DNA of 64,000 nucleotides from Streptomyces sp. LUP30. GTDB lineage: Bacteria > Actinomycetota > Actinomycetes > Streptomycetales > Streptomycetaceae. The stretch covers positions 306,990 through 370,989 of the forward strand of contig NZ_MJAJ01000002.1 in the NCBI RefSeq assembly GCF_001746365.1. The letters are read 5' to 3'. The position numbers and the translations under genes are program-made. Shown one piece after another: positions 16,578-30,638 of this stretch (position 1 is the first letter of the stretch; the number at the start of each line of letters is the position of its first letter). The notes beneath the pieces are model-generated. The model was not told where the DNA came from. It made no database searches and worked only from the letters and a program-made list of their open reading frames with translations.

Positions 16578-17927
16578 TCACATGTCGGAGAACGGCACGG
16601 AGAACAACACCCTTTCGGGAACCGCCGGTTGGGTCCACCCTCCGTCGGAGTTCGCGGCCCACTCGGTCTGCGACCACAGTTGCTGGGTGCTCCACCACAG
16701 CGACATGCCCTCGCTGTGCTGGGCCCAGCATGCGTTCGCCTGGACTTGTCCGCTGCAGGTGCGCGACGTGGCGACGCCGGTGTTGCTCATCTTCCACATG
16801 ATGCCGTGCACCCCTGGCCCCCACAGGGCGTCGGCGGCGTAGTACTTGTCGTGGTTCGCGAGCACCGCCTGCAACCCGGCCGCGTTGTTGGTCACGTAGC
16901 TCTTGGTCGGGTCGGCGTAGGCCTTCCCCCCGCTGGTGACGAGCGGCATGTCACTCTCGGGAGCGGCGAGGGCGTAGCGGAAGATCCGGGCGGGCTGGGC
17001 GTCACCGCCGGTGCTGCGCCATTCGTTGGCGACGATGCTGTACGGGCTGGTGCTGCGGTCCATGGTGAGCCCGTCGAAGCACGGGTAGCCGGTGACGGAA
17101 GTGCCGCTGCACGCGCCGCCCAGGCTGTAGGAACCGACCGCGGGCATGATGTATTGGTATCCGCGCGCCGAGTAGCCCCCGCTGACCTGGCCGATCTCGT
17201 GGGAGTTCACGGTCGTTTGCAGGATGTGGGTGAAGTCGAAGACGAACAGCGCGTTGTCGCTGTCGTCGCCGCGGGACGCGGTGACCAGAAGCTTGTTGCC
17301 GTACCAGACCATGCCGCCGAGGTGTGAGCCCAGTTTGTCGAAGTCGTCGCCGCCCTTGGTGGGCACGACCAGCAGCACCCAACGGTACTTGAAGGCGCCG
17401 GGGGTGTTGGCGTCGATGAACGCCACCCGCGCCAGACCGTCGTCATCGGGGGTGGAGCTCGCGAGGTCGTTGTTGTTGGTCCACCCCGAGAGGATCACCT
17501 TGTTCGTGCCCCACAAGCCGTCGGCGTCGGCGTCGCCGGACGAGGTCAGTCCCTGGGGTACGAACTGTTGGGTGACGGCGTCCCCGGTGTCCCAGCAGTA
17601 GGCCGATGACGCCGAAGGGTTGATCGGCCGCGCGGCCAGCTCGGTACTCGTGCATCCGGAACCGGAGCTGTTGAACATGGGGTGGTTGGCGGACTTGAGG
17701 ACGGCGTCCACCCCGACATTGGGCAGATGGCTGTCCAGCTTGCTGATCGTCGTGGGGGACACACGATGCTGGGTCAGCTCCAGCTTGCTCATCGCTTCAC
17801 TGGTCCCGTTCGTGAGCAGCGCCCCGGGTGTGGGCACCGGGGTCGCGGCTTGCGCCGGTGTTCCCCACGCCAGCACGGCCATGGCGGCCGCCGCCAGCGC
17901 TCCTGCGACCTTACGTCTCTTGCTCAT
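16578..17927 (-). CDS. Secreted protein of unknown function, likely beta-propeller-like
   Basis: 449 residues. A clear signal peptide: MSKRRKVAGALAAAAMAVLA with cleavage after PAQAA about residue 27. The mature protein has many short strands with Gly/Asp-rich turns (GMVWYGNKLLVTASRGDDSD, LFVFDFTHIL, CFDGLTMDRSTSPYSIVAN), in keeping with a repeat-propeller fold, and at least eight cysteines that may form disulfides. No catalytic signature was recognised. It is monocistronic and followed by a 347-bp empty region upstream. A wall- or medium-associated structural or binding role is only a guess. Confidence 0.8.
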   Translation of the reverse strand: MSKRRKVAGALAAAAMAVLAWGTPAQAATPVPTPGALLTNGTSEAMSKLELTQHRVSPTTISKLDSHLPNVGVDAVLKSANHPMFNSSGSGCTSTELAARPINPSASSAYCWDTGDAVTQQFVPQGLTSSGDADADGLWGTNKVILSGWTNNNDLASSTPDDDGLARVAFIDANTPGAFKYRWVLLVVPTKGGDDFDKLGSHLGGMVWYGNKLLVTASRGDDSDNALFVFDFTHILQTTVNSHEIGQVSGGYSARGYQYIMPAVGSYSLGGACSGTSVTGYPCFDGLTMDRSTSPYSIVANEWRSTGGDAQPARIFRYALAAPESDMPLVTSGGKAYADPTKSYVTNNAAGLQAVLANHDKYYAADALWGPGVHGIMWKMSNTGVATSRTCSGQVQANACWAQHSEGMSLWWSTQQLWSQTEWAANSDGGWTQPAVPERVLFSVPFSDM

Positions 17928-18274
17928 CCCGCTCCCCGTTCGACAACAAATGAAACATCAGCCCGAATGCTGCCATGGCCTCGTGAAGTAGGTGGAGTTT
18001 CAACCGAATCGTTGAGGATCCACCTCTCAGGCCGCGCAGGAGGTAGCCCCGTATACACCGTCGAGGAGAGGGGATTCGCGCCTGGGCCGGTGCGGCGGCG
18101 GCTCGATCAATGCGCGGGCGAGCACGCCCATGGAGGTAGTGGGTCGGCATGTTGACGCGGAGATGACAGCACTCGCCCGACCAAAGGGGCCGCGGGAACC
18201 GAGGTCGTCGTTCCCGAGCTCCACCGGGGCTCATTGCCCGCTGACACAGTCACGGTCCGGTGCCGCCGGCCCGG
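17928..18274. other. 347-bp intergenic region without a supported gene
   Basis: It contains the promoter of the secreted-protein gene at its left end. No further gene was recognised; short minus-strand frames lack motifs. Confidence 0.45.
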
Positions 18275-19906
18275 TCAGCCGTATCGTTGCAGCAGTCCGT
18301 CCATGTACGCCTCCAGTCGGTCTCCCAGCAGGTCGGGCGTCAGGTCGTGCCGCCCCAGGTCGCGCCACGGGCCGGCGAGCTTCGTCGCATCGGGGCAGTA
18401 GTGCAGGGCGTCGAGCAGCCGCCAGTACAGGTGGTCGGCGCCGTCGGCGAGGTCGCGGCCGCCGTGTGCCTCGTACCGCTCTCGGAAGTCCAGCCCGTGC
18501 CTCGGCCCGTGCAGCAGCGCGAGCGCGGTCGAGCAGTGCGCCACGTCCAGGTCGGCGGGTCCGCACGAGGCCTCCACCCAGTCCACGACACCGGTGATCC
18601 GCAGACCCGGCCCGGCTCCGGTGAAGAGCACGTTTCCGGGGTGGAAGTCGCGGTGCAGAAAGCAGCCTTCGTACGACGGCGGATCGCGGCGGATCATGTC
18701 CACGGCCCGCTCCCCCAGGCGGCCCACCGGGGGCCGGATGTGCTCCGGGGAGGTCCACGCCTGGTACGTGCGCGGTCTGTCGTCCGGTACGACGCCGTGG
18801 ATGCGGACGAGCTGGGCCGCGAGCAGGTCCAGGCGCCGGTCGAGGTCGTCCTCGTCCACGCGGACGCGGCCCGGCAGTGCGGACATCAACAGGGTGGGGT
18901 GGTCGCAGTGTTCGGCGGTTGCGTCCACGGCAACGAACTCGGGTGCCGGGACGCCTTCCTGCCCTTCGAGCAGGGTCAGGACGGACGCCTCGCGGGCCAG
19001 GAGCCCGGACCCTGCGTGGCGGAAGAACGGTTTCACGAGGGTCCGTTGCACCAGGTCCGAGCCGTCGTCGAGGGTCAGCCGGCGCATCTGGGAGCTCCAA
19101 CCGCCGGACAGCAGCCGGGAGTCGGCGACGGACCGGTCGTTCCCGATGTGCTTGGCCACCCATGCACGCGTTGCCGTCCAGCCGCGGTCGTCGAGGCCGG
19201 TCAGCACCTCCTCCACGAACTTCCGCCGGTCTTCCGCGTGATCACGGAACCACGTTCCCAACTGGTGCTGCGCGTCCGGAAGGTCGAACCGTGAGTACTG
19301 GGCGCGCGCGGCCAGCGCGTCCTGTACGGCCTCGGTCACCGCGGCCGGGATCACCGTGTCAGTGCCCGGCACGGCGAGCACCGCCCGTCCCTCGTACGCC
19401 CTCAGTACCTCGAGCGCGGGCGTCTGCCGCCAGCTGCCGGGCTGCCGGATGGTCTCACTGAACCGGCCGTTCCCGTCCCCGAAGGGGACGTCCCACGCCT
19501 GGGCGGTGTACACGGCGGGGGCACACAGGCCCAGGGCTGTCACTCGGTGCCCGTAGTGCCGGACGAGATCCGCCACCGTCTGCCCGCTCATGCTGAACCC
19601 CACCAGGACCAGCGGCCCGTCCGCCGGCGCGTACGCGTCGATCACCGCGACGGCCTGCTCGAACCGTCGCCGCAGGCTTGACTCGCTCAGTCTGCCGGTG
19701 CTGCCGCCGTGCCCGGAGAAGTCGAAGGCGATGCCGCGACAGCCGTGGGCCACGAACTCCCTTGCCAGCGGCAGCAATCGCTCCGTGCTGCTGGTGCCTG
19801 CGCCGTGCAGCACGACGGCGGTGACCCCGGACGGATCACCGCCGTACACACCGCTGAGCCGTTCACCGCCGTGGTCGTGCGTGAAGTCGAAGATCATGCC
19901 CTCCAT
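18275..19906 (-). CDS. Fusion of alpha/beta-hydrolase and aminoglycoside-phosphotransferase-like domain
   Basis: 543 residues. Residues about 1-250 are an alpha/beta-hydrolase: VTAVVLHGAGTSS (oxyanion strand), IAFDFSGHGGS, nucleophile Ser105 in LVGFSMSGQ, and LPDAQHQLG with a candidate catalytic histidine. Residues about 265-540 are an APH/choline-kinase-like fold: LLSGGWSSQMRRLTLDDG glycine loop, Brenner-type catalytic loop H418-R419-D420-F421-H422-P423-G424-N425, and the metal Asp in GVVDWVEASCGPADLDVAH. Both active sites look intact. The single frame runs through without interruption. It is upstream, on the same strand, of nothing close; a truncated CHAT gene ends 92 nt beyond its start on the same strand. 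Substrates unknown; antibiotic inactivation is one possibility. Confidence 0.85.
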   Translation of the reverse strand: MEGMIFDFTHDHGGERLSGVYGGDPSGVTAVVLHGAGTSSTERLLPLAREFVAHGCRGIAFDFSGHGGSTGRLSESSLRRRFEQAVAVIDAYAPADGPLVLVGFSMSGQTVADLVRHYGHRVTALGLCAPAVYTAQAWDVPFGDGNGRFSETIRQPGSWRQTPALEVLRAYEGRAVLAVPGTDTVIPAAVTEAVQDALAARAQYSRFDLPDAQHQLGTWFRDHAEDRRKFVEEVLTGLDDRGWTATRAWVAKHIGNDRSVADSRLLSGGWSSQMRRLTLDDGSDLVQRTLVKPFFRHAGSGLLAREASVLTLLEGQEGVPAPEFVAVDATAEHCDHPTLLMSALPGRVRVDEDDLDRRLDLLAAQLVRIHGVVPDDRPRTYQAWTSPEHIRPPVGRLGERAVDMIRRDPPSYEGCFLHRDFHPGNVLFTGAGPGLRITGVVDWVEASCGPADLDVAHCSTALALLHGPRHGLDFRERYEAHGGRDLADGADHLYWRLLDALHYCPDATKLAGPWRDLGRHDLTPDLLGDRLEAYMDGLLQRYG

Positions 19907-19998
19907 TCACCCACGTCACTCACGCCGTGGCCTCCGTTCTCCGAAGGCGTCGTCGCAACCGCCCGGCCCCGGTCTCGGGTCACAGCGTGCGCGCGGCG

Positions 19999-21903
19999 TC
20001 AGCGGCCGAAGTGCACATGGGCTGCCCACAGGCCGGGGGACAGCGGATGCCGGGCCCGCACGGCGACCACCGCTGAATGCAGCGCCCGGGCCGACCCGGC
20101 GGCGTGCGGTGGCCTGGTGCCCGCCGCCGTCAACTGCGTGTAGAAGGCTTCGGCGATGCGTGTGCCGAGGGTTCCCTGAACCTTCCACAGGCTGCCGACG
20201 ACGCTGCGATACCCGGCGGTCTGGAAGGCCGCGGTGATGTGCAGTGCCTCGTCGGCGAACCTCGGCGCGGTGTCGGTTGTCTCGCAGGCGGAGAGATAGG
20301 CCAGGTCCGCGTGCGGGATGTCGAGCCGGGACACGTCGGCCACCGTGAACGCCCGCTCCTGGTGGTCGTGGAGCAGCAGTCTGCTGTAGCCCCGGCCGCG
20401 CAGGTCGCTGACCCCGTGGCAGACGAAGTGGGCGACGGAGCTGTGACGCATGGCCTCCGTCACCGCGACATGGGTGGCATCCGGCCCGTACAGGACGGTG
20501 GCATCGGGAACGAGGCGCTGCAGTGCCTCGCACTCCCCCTCGGCCGAGCGCAGGGCGGGTGCGCCCGGTGTCTCCGGAAGCCCGACGATCAGGGTCCGGT
20601 CTGCCGGACGTCCGTCCGCGGCAGGTTCGTCCGCGGGAGGTTCGTCCACGCCCGGCCCTTCGTCAGGGCCCGTCGCACGGCGTACGTACGCCAGCGCCCC
20701 GACGGTGGAGGTGTAGGAGGTCACCGCGTGATCGAGGACGGACGGCCCGCGGCCGGTCTGGTCGTACCGCTCGGCCACGTGCAACGGGAGGAAGGCCATG
20801 ATTCCCACCGGGCACCACCACAGCCTGGGCAGCGTTGTTCCCTCAGGCGGTGGAACGCCCAGGCCGCAGGCGTTCAGCACGGGAGAGGCGACCATGTCCC
20901 ACAGGTCGCCGAGCACCTTGCCCAGGTCCTGCTGGGCCGTCTTGCGGCCGCCGTAGCTCGGCTCGCCGTAGATTCGCGTACAGGCCGACCGCAGCCGCAC
21001 CACCAGGTCCAGCGCGCGGTCCCAAGAGAGTCCGCTCAGTTCGACGACGTCGACCGGTCGATCGCCTTCCGGATGCAGGACGAGCGCGTCGCTGCGGAAG
21101 GGGCCCGCGTAGACCGTGACGACGGGTCCCTCGGCGGCTTGCCCACGCAGTTCGTCGAGCGTGGGCGGCAGCAGAAAGCGTGAGAAGTCGTCGTGGGACC
21201 GCCTGACACGGGTCAGGAGATCCGTCCAGTCGTCCGCGCGTTCCTTGCGGCGCCGGGCGTCGGCGCGGTCGGAGAGGGCGGGGCCGAGGCCGGGGGTGGG
21301 GCCGGTGGTCGCAGGCAGAAGGGCTTCCGCCGCCCGGGTCCGGGAGCGCAGCGCGATGAACTCCTCTGCGAGGCCCGGTTCGCGGTCCGCCAGCACGTCC
21401 AACGCAGTCCGGGTACCCACCAGTTCCGATTGGAGCAGCGCGCGAGACTGTTCCAGCAGTTCCAGGGCACGTCCGGGCCGTCCCGCGGCGGTGGCGGCCC
21501 CCGCCGCCTCCGCCGCCAGCCCGGCCACCGCGCCGAGACCGGACTCGCGGTCCTCTCGCAGGAGTTCTCGTGGCGCCATCCTCGGCAGCAGACCCACGGC
21601 CCGTTCGAAGGCGGCGAGGGCGTCCGTGTGGTTGCCGGCCAGCCCGGCCGCCCGGCCGGCCAGCCGCGCGGCCGCGATGCGGTCCTTCGCCCGCGCCTCA
21701 TGACGTGCGGCGATGCGCTCGGTCAGCTCGTCATGGGCCTCTTCGAGTGCCGCGCGCCCTCGCTTCCGGTCGCGATGGGCGCCGCCGAGGGCGAAGAGCG
21801 CCTGCCCGAGCGTACGTACCGCCGCGGGCATCAAGGTGGATTCCGCGGGCAGCATCGTCACCGCTCCGCGGGCCAGATCGACCGCCTCCTCGAGGTGCGT
21901 CAC
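19999..21903 (-). CDS. CHAT-domain protein, N-terminally truncated
   Basis: 634 residues from GTG 21903, the first start available. Residues 1-200 are TPR-like helices; residues about 290-634 are a CHAT caspase-fold protease domain with the dyad His496 (AHFVCHGVSD) and Cys540 (LAYLSACETT). Translating upstream of the GTG in the same frame gives convincing TPR sequence (NLYDLARLLLETARTSRD, AVDICRSAVAALDED) back to about 22128, but without any ATG, GTG or TTG, and a TGA at 22227-22225. The gene has therefore lost its 5' end. The catalytic part is intact. It is a diverged relative of the 1650-residue protein at 22978. Confidence 0.85.
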   Translation of the reverse strand: MTHLEEAVDLARGAVTMLPAESTLMPAAVRTLGQALFALGGAHRDRKRGRAALEEAHDELTERIAARHEARAKDRIAAARLAGRAAGLAGNHTDALAAFERAVGLLPRMAPRELLREDRESGLGAVAGLAAEAAGAATAAGRPGRALELLEQSRALLQSELVGTRTALDVLADREPGLAEEFIALRSRTRAAEALLPATTGPTPGLGPALSDRADARRRKERADDWTDLLTRVRRSHDDFSRFLLPPTLDELRGQAAEGPVVTVYAGPFRSDALVLHPEGDRPVDVVELSGLSWDRALDLVVRLRSACTRIYGEPSYGGRKTAQQDLGKVLGDLWDMVASPVLNACGLGVPPPEGTTLPRLWWCPVGIMAFLPLHVAERYDQTGRGPSVLDHAVTSYTSTVGALAYVRRATGPDEGPGVDEPPADEPAADGRPADRTLIVGLPETPGAPALRSAEGECEALQRLVPDATVLYGPDATHVAVTEAMRHSSVAHFVCHGVSDLRGRGYSRLLLHDHQERAFTVADVSRLDIPHADLAYLSACETTDTAPRFADEALHITAAFQTAGYRSVVGSLWKVQGTLGTRIAEAFYTQLTAAGTRPPHAAGSARALHSAVVAVRARHPLSPGLWAAHVHFGR

Positions 21904-22270
21904 GCTGCCCGGCCGTTCCGTCTCCTCCTCCGGTGCTGCCTCGCACAGGGACTGGGACAGGATGAGCAGGGCAGCGGCCCTGTCCGGGGTGTCCTCGTCC
22001 AGCGCGGCGACGGCCGACCGGCAGATGTCGACGGCCTCCCGTGTGGCCGCAGGATCCCGGCTGGTCCGAGCCGTCTCCAGCAGCAGGCGGGCGAGGTCGT
22101 ACAGGTTGGGGGTCGGGGGACGCGCTTGCCGCTGGCGGCATCGCGCGGTGAACGGCGGCGAGGTGCGGCTGGGCTCGCACGTCGGCTGGTTCGTCCTTCT
22201 GGTACCGGCCGGCTGCCACGAGGTTCACGTCACGGCCAGGGCCGGCTACGCGCTCACCGAGGAGGCGGCG

Positions 22271-22977
22271 ATGGGGATGCAACCCCATGCCGGCACGGAC
22301 GGGTTCACCGTAGAACTTCCGGTCCCGGAGGTGTCCGAGCCGTCGGCGCCGCCCCCACCGGGGGCGGCGGGACAGCTCGGCCGCGGGGCGCAGGTCCCCG
22401 GCAGCCCGACGCAGATGCGCATGGGCTTCGGTGTGGACGTCGTCGGGTACTCCGACCGGGACGTCGTGGGAAGGGCGGCGCTGCAGACGCGTCTGGACCA
22501 GCTCGTACGCGTGGTCCTCGGCGACATCGGCCTCGACCTGACGCGCCTCCATCACCAGCGCAGCGGGGACGGGATGAACATCGTCCTGCCGCTGGACACC
22601 GACATCACCCAGGCTCTCCCGGGGCTGGCCAACGCGATGGGGGCCCGGCTCCGCGAGGACAACGAGCGTCACGTCGACCGGATGCGGCTACGGATGGCCT
22701 GCGACGTCGGCACCTTCAGGGCGGGGGCCAACGGGTACGAAGGCGAGGCGGTCCTGAGCTTCTGCCGCCTGCTGGAAAGCCTCCCGCTGCGCGAGGCCCT
22801 CAAGCCCCACAGGAGGGCCGAACTGGGCGTGTTGATCAGCCAGTTCCTCTATGGACAGGTCCTCTCCCCGGGCTGTCCCGGACTGAACCGGGAGGAGTTC
22901 ACCCGGGTGACCGCGGTGGTGAAGCATTACCAGGCGGACGCCTGGCTGTACACGTCCCCCGGTGCCGGGAGCGTGGA

Positions 22978-22981
<4 letters not shown>
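22271..22981 (+). CDS. Class III nucleotide-cyclase-fold protein
   Basis: 236 residues from ATG 22271 (GAGGAGG 5 nt upstream). Residues about 1-50 are a Pro/Gly-rich lead; from residue 50 the fold is that of adenylate/guanylate cyclases: FGVDVVGYSDRD with candidate metal Asp56, then the hairpin SGDGMNIVLPLDTD with Asp100 in the GDG turn, then LRLRMACDVG-type strand and a helical C-terminus ending VVKHYQADAWLY. This subgroup, common in actinobacteria beside TPR or CHAT genes, may be catalytic or only nucleotide-binding; the purine-specifying and transition-state residues cannot be assigned here. It overlaps the next gene by ATGA, so the two are translationally coupled. An open stretch without a start (about 22149-22270) precedes it. 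Confidence 0.75.
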
Positions 22982-27930
<4,949 letters not shown>

Positions 27931-28042
27931 CGACCTGAGCACCCACGGCGGGCTGACAGAGTCCTCTCAACGAGGCCAACGGGACGCAGTGGCCCGCCTA
28001 TGCCTGGGCCCGGAACGTGCAGACTGCGCTCGTGACGGCGCC

Positions 28043-28080
28043 GGCTGCGGCTGCGGCTGCGGCTGCGGCTGCGGCTGCGG
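28043..28080. repeat. (GGCTGC)6 hexanucleotide microsatellite
   Basis: Six uninterrupted GGCTGC units plus a partial copy. On the minus strand it encodes alternating Pro-Gln (CCGCAG) at the end of a decayed reading frame. Slippage-prone. Confidence 0.85.
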
Positions 28081-28421
28081 CGTGAGGTTGCGGGCCAGCA
28101 CCTGCAACGCTTCCATGACCTCGGCCAGCCGCCGGGGATACCATGCGGGCGCTGCCCGCAAGCCACGCGGCCCCGCCCGGAGGCTCGGGCAGGGCGTCCT
28201 CGCCGATCTTCATCAGGGCACGTCCCAGCAGGAACAGCACGACTCCGTTCACAACTTCTTCATCCGGCACGACTTCACGGCGGTGGCCGGGGACACGACA
28301 TCAGCCACCATCGGCGGCTCCGGCTACGACCCGCTGCGCACCCAGACCTGGAACCTCGCCGCACATCTGCACCACCAGGGCGCGGACGGGCCACTTTCTT
28401 GCCGTGGAAGAGCGGGCCGCC

Positions 28422-28457
28422 GATCCGGTAGACGCTGACCCAGTAGCCCTTGGGCAT
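28422..28457 (-). pseudogene. N-terminal scrap of a DUF1330 gene
   Basis: ATG 28457 opens MPKGYWVSVYRI, the hallmark start of DUF1330 proteins, followed at once by unrelated sequence. The body of the small ferredoxin-like protein is missing. Confidence 0.5.
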
Positions 28458-28496
28458 GGAACATCCGGTTCCGGTTGGGGAGGTGAGTGCTCTGAT

Positions 28497-29930
28497 CTAC
28501 GGGTTGGTCTCGGACGAGCGTCGGCGGGCGAGAGCGAGGCTTGTCAGCGTCGTGATCGCCATGGCGCCGATGCCGACCAGCGCCGCGGTCGTGTAGGCGC
28601 TGTCGTCGGGGAAGAGGTGGCCGGGGCCGGTGCCCGCGGCGAGGATCAGGCCGCCGACGGCGCTGCCCAAGGAGTATCCGACGCTGCGGACGACGTAGTT
28701 GAAGCTCATGGCGCTCGACGTCTCGCTCTTGGGAGTGACGGCCAGGATGACGCCGGGCATCGCGGCCGAGAAGCCGCCGACGCCGAAGCCGAGCACGCCC
28801 ATCGCCGCGAACAGTTCGGCCAGGTCCGACCGGGCCGCCGCGAACAGGGCGAACCCGCCGCCGACCACGACGGCGCTGCCGGCCAGGAGCATGGGGTCGG
28901 CGATCCGCGTCCGGACCCGCGGCGTGAGCTTGCCGGCGACGAACCCCAGGACCGAGAACGGGATGAGGACCAGCCCGGCGACGAAGGTAGTCAGCCCGAA
29001 GCCATAGCCGGCGCCGTGCGGCGTCTGCGCGTACCGGGTGATGAGCGTGAGCAGGAGGTACATGCCGATCCCGCCGACGAACATGGCGAGGTTCGCCCCG
29101 GCGACCGCCGGGTGCCGCACCGCCCGCACATCGACCAGGGGCATCGTGCTGCGCAGCTCGATGACGGCCCAGACGCAGAGCAGCACCACCGCGAAGACGG
29201 CGAGGCCCGCCGCCAGGGCGAGGTGCCGGCTCCACAGATTCCGTTCACCGGCGAGGAACAGCACCAGGAGCAGCGCAGCGGCCAGGACGACCGCGCCTGC
29301 CACGTCCACGTGGGCGGAGCGGCCTTCGGGCGCTTCGGGCATGGAGCGCCACGCGGTCAGCAGGGCGGCGGCGGTGACGACCAGACCGAGGCCGTACGCG
29401 GCCCGTACCCCGCCGAGCTCGGCGAGCAGTGCGGCCAGCGGGTAGCCGACGCCGGCCCCGATGATCGAGACCACCGAGATCAGGGCGATCACGGCCGCGC
29501 TGCGCTCCTCGGGGAGATGGTCCCGGGCCACGCCCATCATCAGCGCCGTCAGCCCGAGCCCCACGCCCTGGGCCGCCCTGCCGGCCAGCAGCCACGCGAA
29601 CGGCAGCGGCAGCACGGTGAGCGCGCTGCCGGCGACGACGACCGCCAGCGTGGCGAGGACCGTGGCCCGCCGGTGCGGACCGGCTCCGAGCCGGCCCAGG
29701 ACCGGCGTGGCGACGGCGCCGCTGAGCAGCGCGACGGTCAGCGTCCACTGCGCGCTGCCGAGCGAGACGTGGAACGAGGTCGCCACGCTGGTGATGAGCG
29801 GCGTCCCGAGGCTGGCGACCGCCGCCACGACCAGAGCGATGAACATCAGGGCGGGGACCAGCAGCCGCGCCTCGGCACGCGCCCCAGGAAACGCCTTCAC
29901 CGTGGCCCCGCCGACCGGCTGCCCGGTCAC
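28497..29930 (-). CDS. MFS multidrug-efflux-type transporter
   Basis: 477 residues from GTG 29930, which overlaps the MarR stop by GTGA; the open frame extends upstream but only as antisense-like sequence. About 14 hydrophobic helices. Motif A-like GRLGAGPHRRATVLATLAVV after helix 2, and AWLLAGRAAQGVGLGLTALM (helix 4 region) are typical of DHA2-type drug:H+ antiporters; later motif MLLAGSAVVVGGGFALF. It would export hydrophobic toxic compounds with proton influx. The coupling to a MarR repressor implies induction by its substrate. Confidence 0.9.
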   Translation of the reverse strand: MTGQPVGGATVKAFPGARAEARLLVPALMFIALVVAAVASLGTPLITSVATSFHVSLGSAQWTLTVALLSGAVATPVLGRLGAGPHRRATVLATLAVVVAGSALTVLPLPFAWLLAGRAAQGVGLGLTALMMGVARDHLPEERSAAVIALISVVSIIGAGVGYPLAALLAELGGVRAAYGLGLVVTAAALLTAWRSMPEAPEGRSAHVDVAGAVVLAAALLLVLFLAGERNLWSRHLALAAGLAVFAVVLLCVWAVIELRSTMPLVDVRAVRHPAVAGANLAMFVGGIGMYLLLTLITRYAQTPHGAGYGFGLTTFVAGLVLIPFSVLGFVAGKLTPRVRTRIADPMLLAGSAVVVGGGFALFAAARSDLAELFAAMGVLGFGVGGFSAAMPGVILAVTPKSETSSAMSFNYVVRSVGYSLGSAVGGLILAAGTGPGHLFPDDSAYTTAALVGIGAMAITTLTSLALARRRSSETNP

Positions 29931-30385
29931 TGCTTCGGCCCTTCGCGGTCCTGGCTTTCGAGCTCTGCCAGATGCTTCAGCGCGGGAAGGGCCGCCACCA
30001 GCGCCTCCACCTCGTCGCCGGTGAGCTCGCCGATCAACCGCTCGAACGCGTGGACGCCCGCTTGGCGCCGCGTCCGGACGTAGGAGGCGCCCGCCTCGGT
30101 CAGGCACACCAGTGTGACCCGCTTGTCGGACGCGTCACCCCGCCGCTCGACCAGGCCGGACGCCTCCATCACCCGGACCAGGGCGGTCATCGCGGGCTGG
30201 GTGACGCCCTCGACCGCGGCCAGATCGGTGATGCGCCGCGGGCCGGTCCGGTCCAGGGTGGCCAGGGTGGCGGCGGACGTCAGGCTCATGTCCCGGGGCA
30301 GGCGTCTCGCGGCCCTGGTCGCCAGGCCGTAGAGGGCTGCCCCGATGGCGGCGGACGCGCCAGGTGCGGTGTCTTGACGACTCAT
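29927..30385 (-). CDS. MarR-family regulator of the adjacent MFS gene
   Basis: 152 residues. Winged-helix motifs: LTSAATLATLDRTGPRRITD, VTQPAMTALVRVMEASGLVE, wing RRGDASDKRVTLVCLTEAG. The stop overlaps the MFS start (GTGA), so both are made from one message. Upstream is an AT-rich palindromic region (30386-30430), the likely promoter/operator through which it represses itself and the pump. Ligand not predictable. Confidence 0.93.
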   Translation of the reverse strand: MSRQDTAPGASAAIGAALYGLATRAARRLPRDMSLTSAATLATLDRTGPRRITDLAAVEGVTQPAMTALVRVMEASGLVERRGDASDKRVTLVCLTEAGASYVRTRRQAGVHAFERLIGELTGDEVEALVAALPALKHLAELESQDREGPKQ

Positions 30386-30430
30386 GCCAGAAGCATAGCG
30401 TATTTATATTCATGGTTTATGTATATGGGT
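30386..30430 (-). promoter_or_regulatory. AT-rich promoter/operator of the marR-MFS operon
   Basis: A block of about 30 bp with A/T content far above its surroundings, holding imperfect inverted elements around TATATTCATGGTTTATGTAT. It ends 10-15 bp before the MarR start. Combined promoter and operator is inferred from position and composition. Confidence 0.5.
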
Positions 30431-30459
30431 GGTCTGCGCGGGCGGCCTCGACCGCTGAG

Positions 30460-30638
30460 AGCCGGTGACGTCGCGGTGCGCTGCCGCATCGACTTCACGT
30501 ACGCCCTCGGCCTGGAGCCGGCAGACCCCGGCCTTCCACCACAGCGTCCTGTCCGACTTCCGCGACCGGCTCGCCGACGGCTGCCGCGCGACCGGCTGTT
30601 GGGCTTCGCGCCGATCCGCAGGACACGGTCTGGACTAG
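30460..30638 (+). mobile_element. Transposase N-terminal (DUF772-type) relic
   Basis: In one frame GDVAVRCRIDFTYALGLE, and after a frameshift QTPAFHHSVLSDFRDRLADG up to TAG 30636. These are consecutive motifs of the N-terminal domain of IS5/IS1182-group transposases. No start, no DDE core and no inverted repeats were found. An old insertion scar in the MarR promoter side. Confidence 0.6.

Larger units (their letters stand above)
27931..28496. other. 566-bp gap with decayed sequence
   Basis: No intact gene. On the minus strand, VVNGVVLFLLGRALMKIGED (about 28200-28262) and, in another frame, PRRLAEVMEALQVLARNLTP followed by a Pro-Gln repeat (about 28040-28150) look like two halves of one frameshifted protein. 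A DUF1330 start fragment lies at 28422-28457. Plus-strand frames show nothing recognisable. Confidence 0.4.

Noticed and set aside
21193..22977. Upstream extension of the giant CHAT frame (to 21193)
   Set aside because: Opposite-strand shadow of the smaller CHAT gene and alternate frame of the cyclase gene; ATG 22978 overlaps the cyclase stop as expected for coupling.
28043..28080. Possible CRISPR-like repeats
   Set aside because: A simple hexanucleotide run without spacers. No CRISPR arrays or cas genes were seen in the window.
28143..30083. 646-codon plus-strand frame
   Set aside because: Antisense of the MFS gene, strongly enriched in Arg/Asp/Gln with no membrane or domain pattern.
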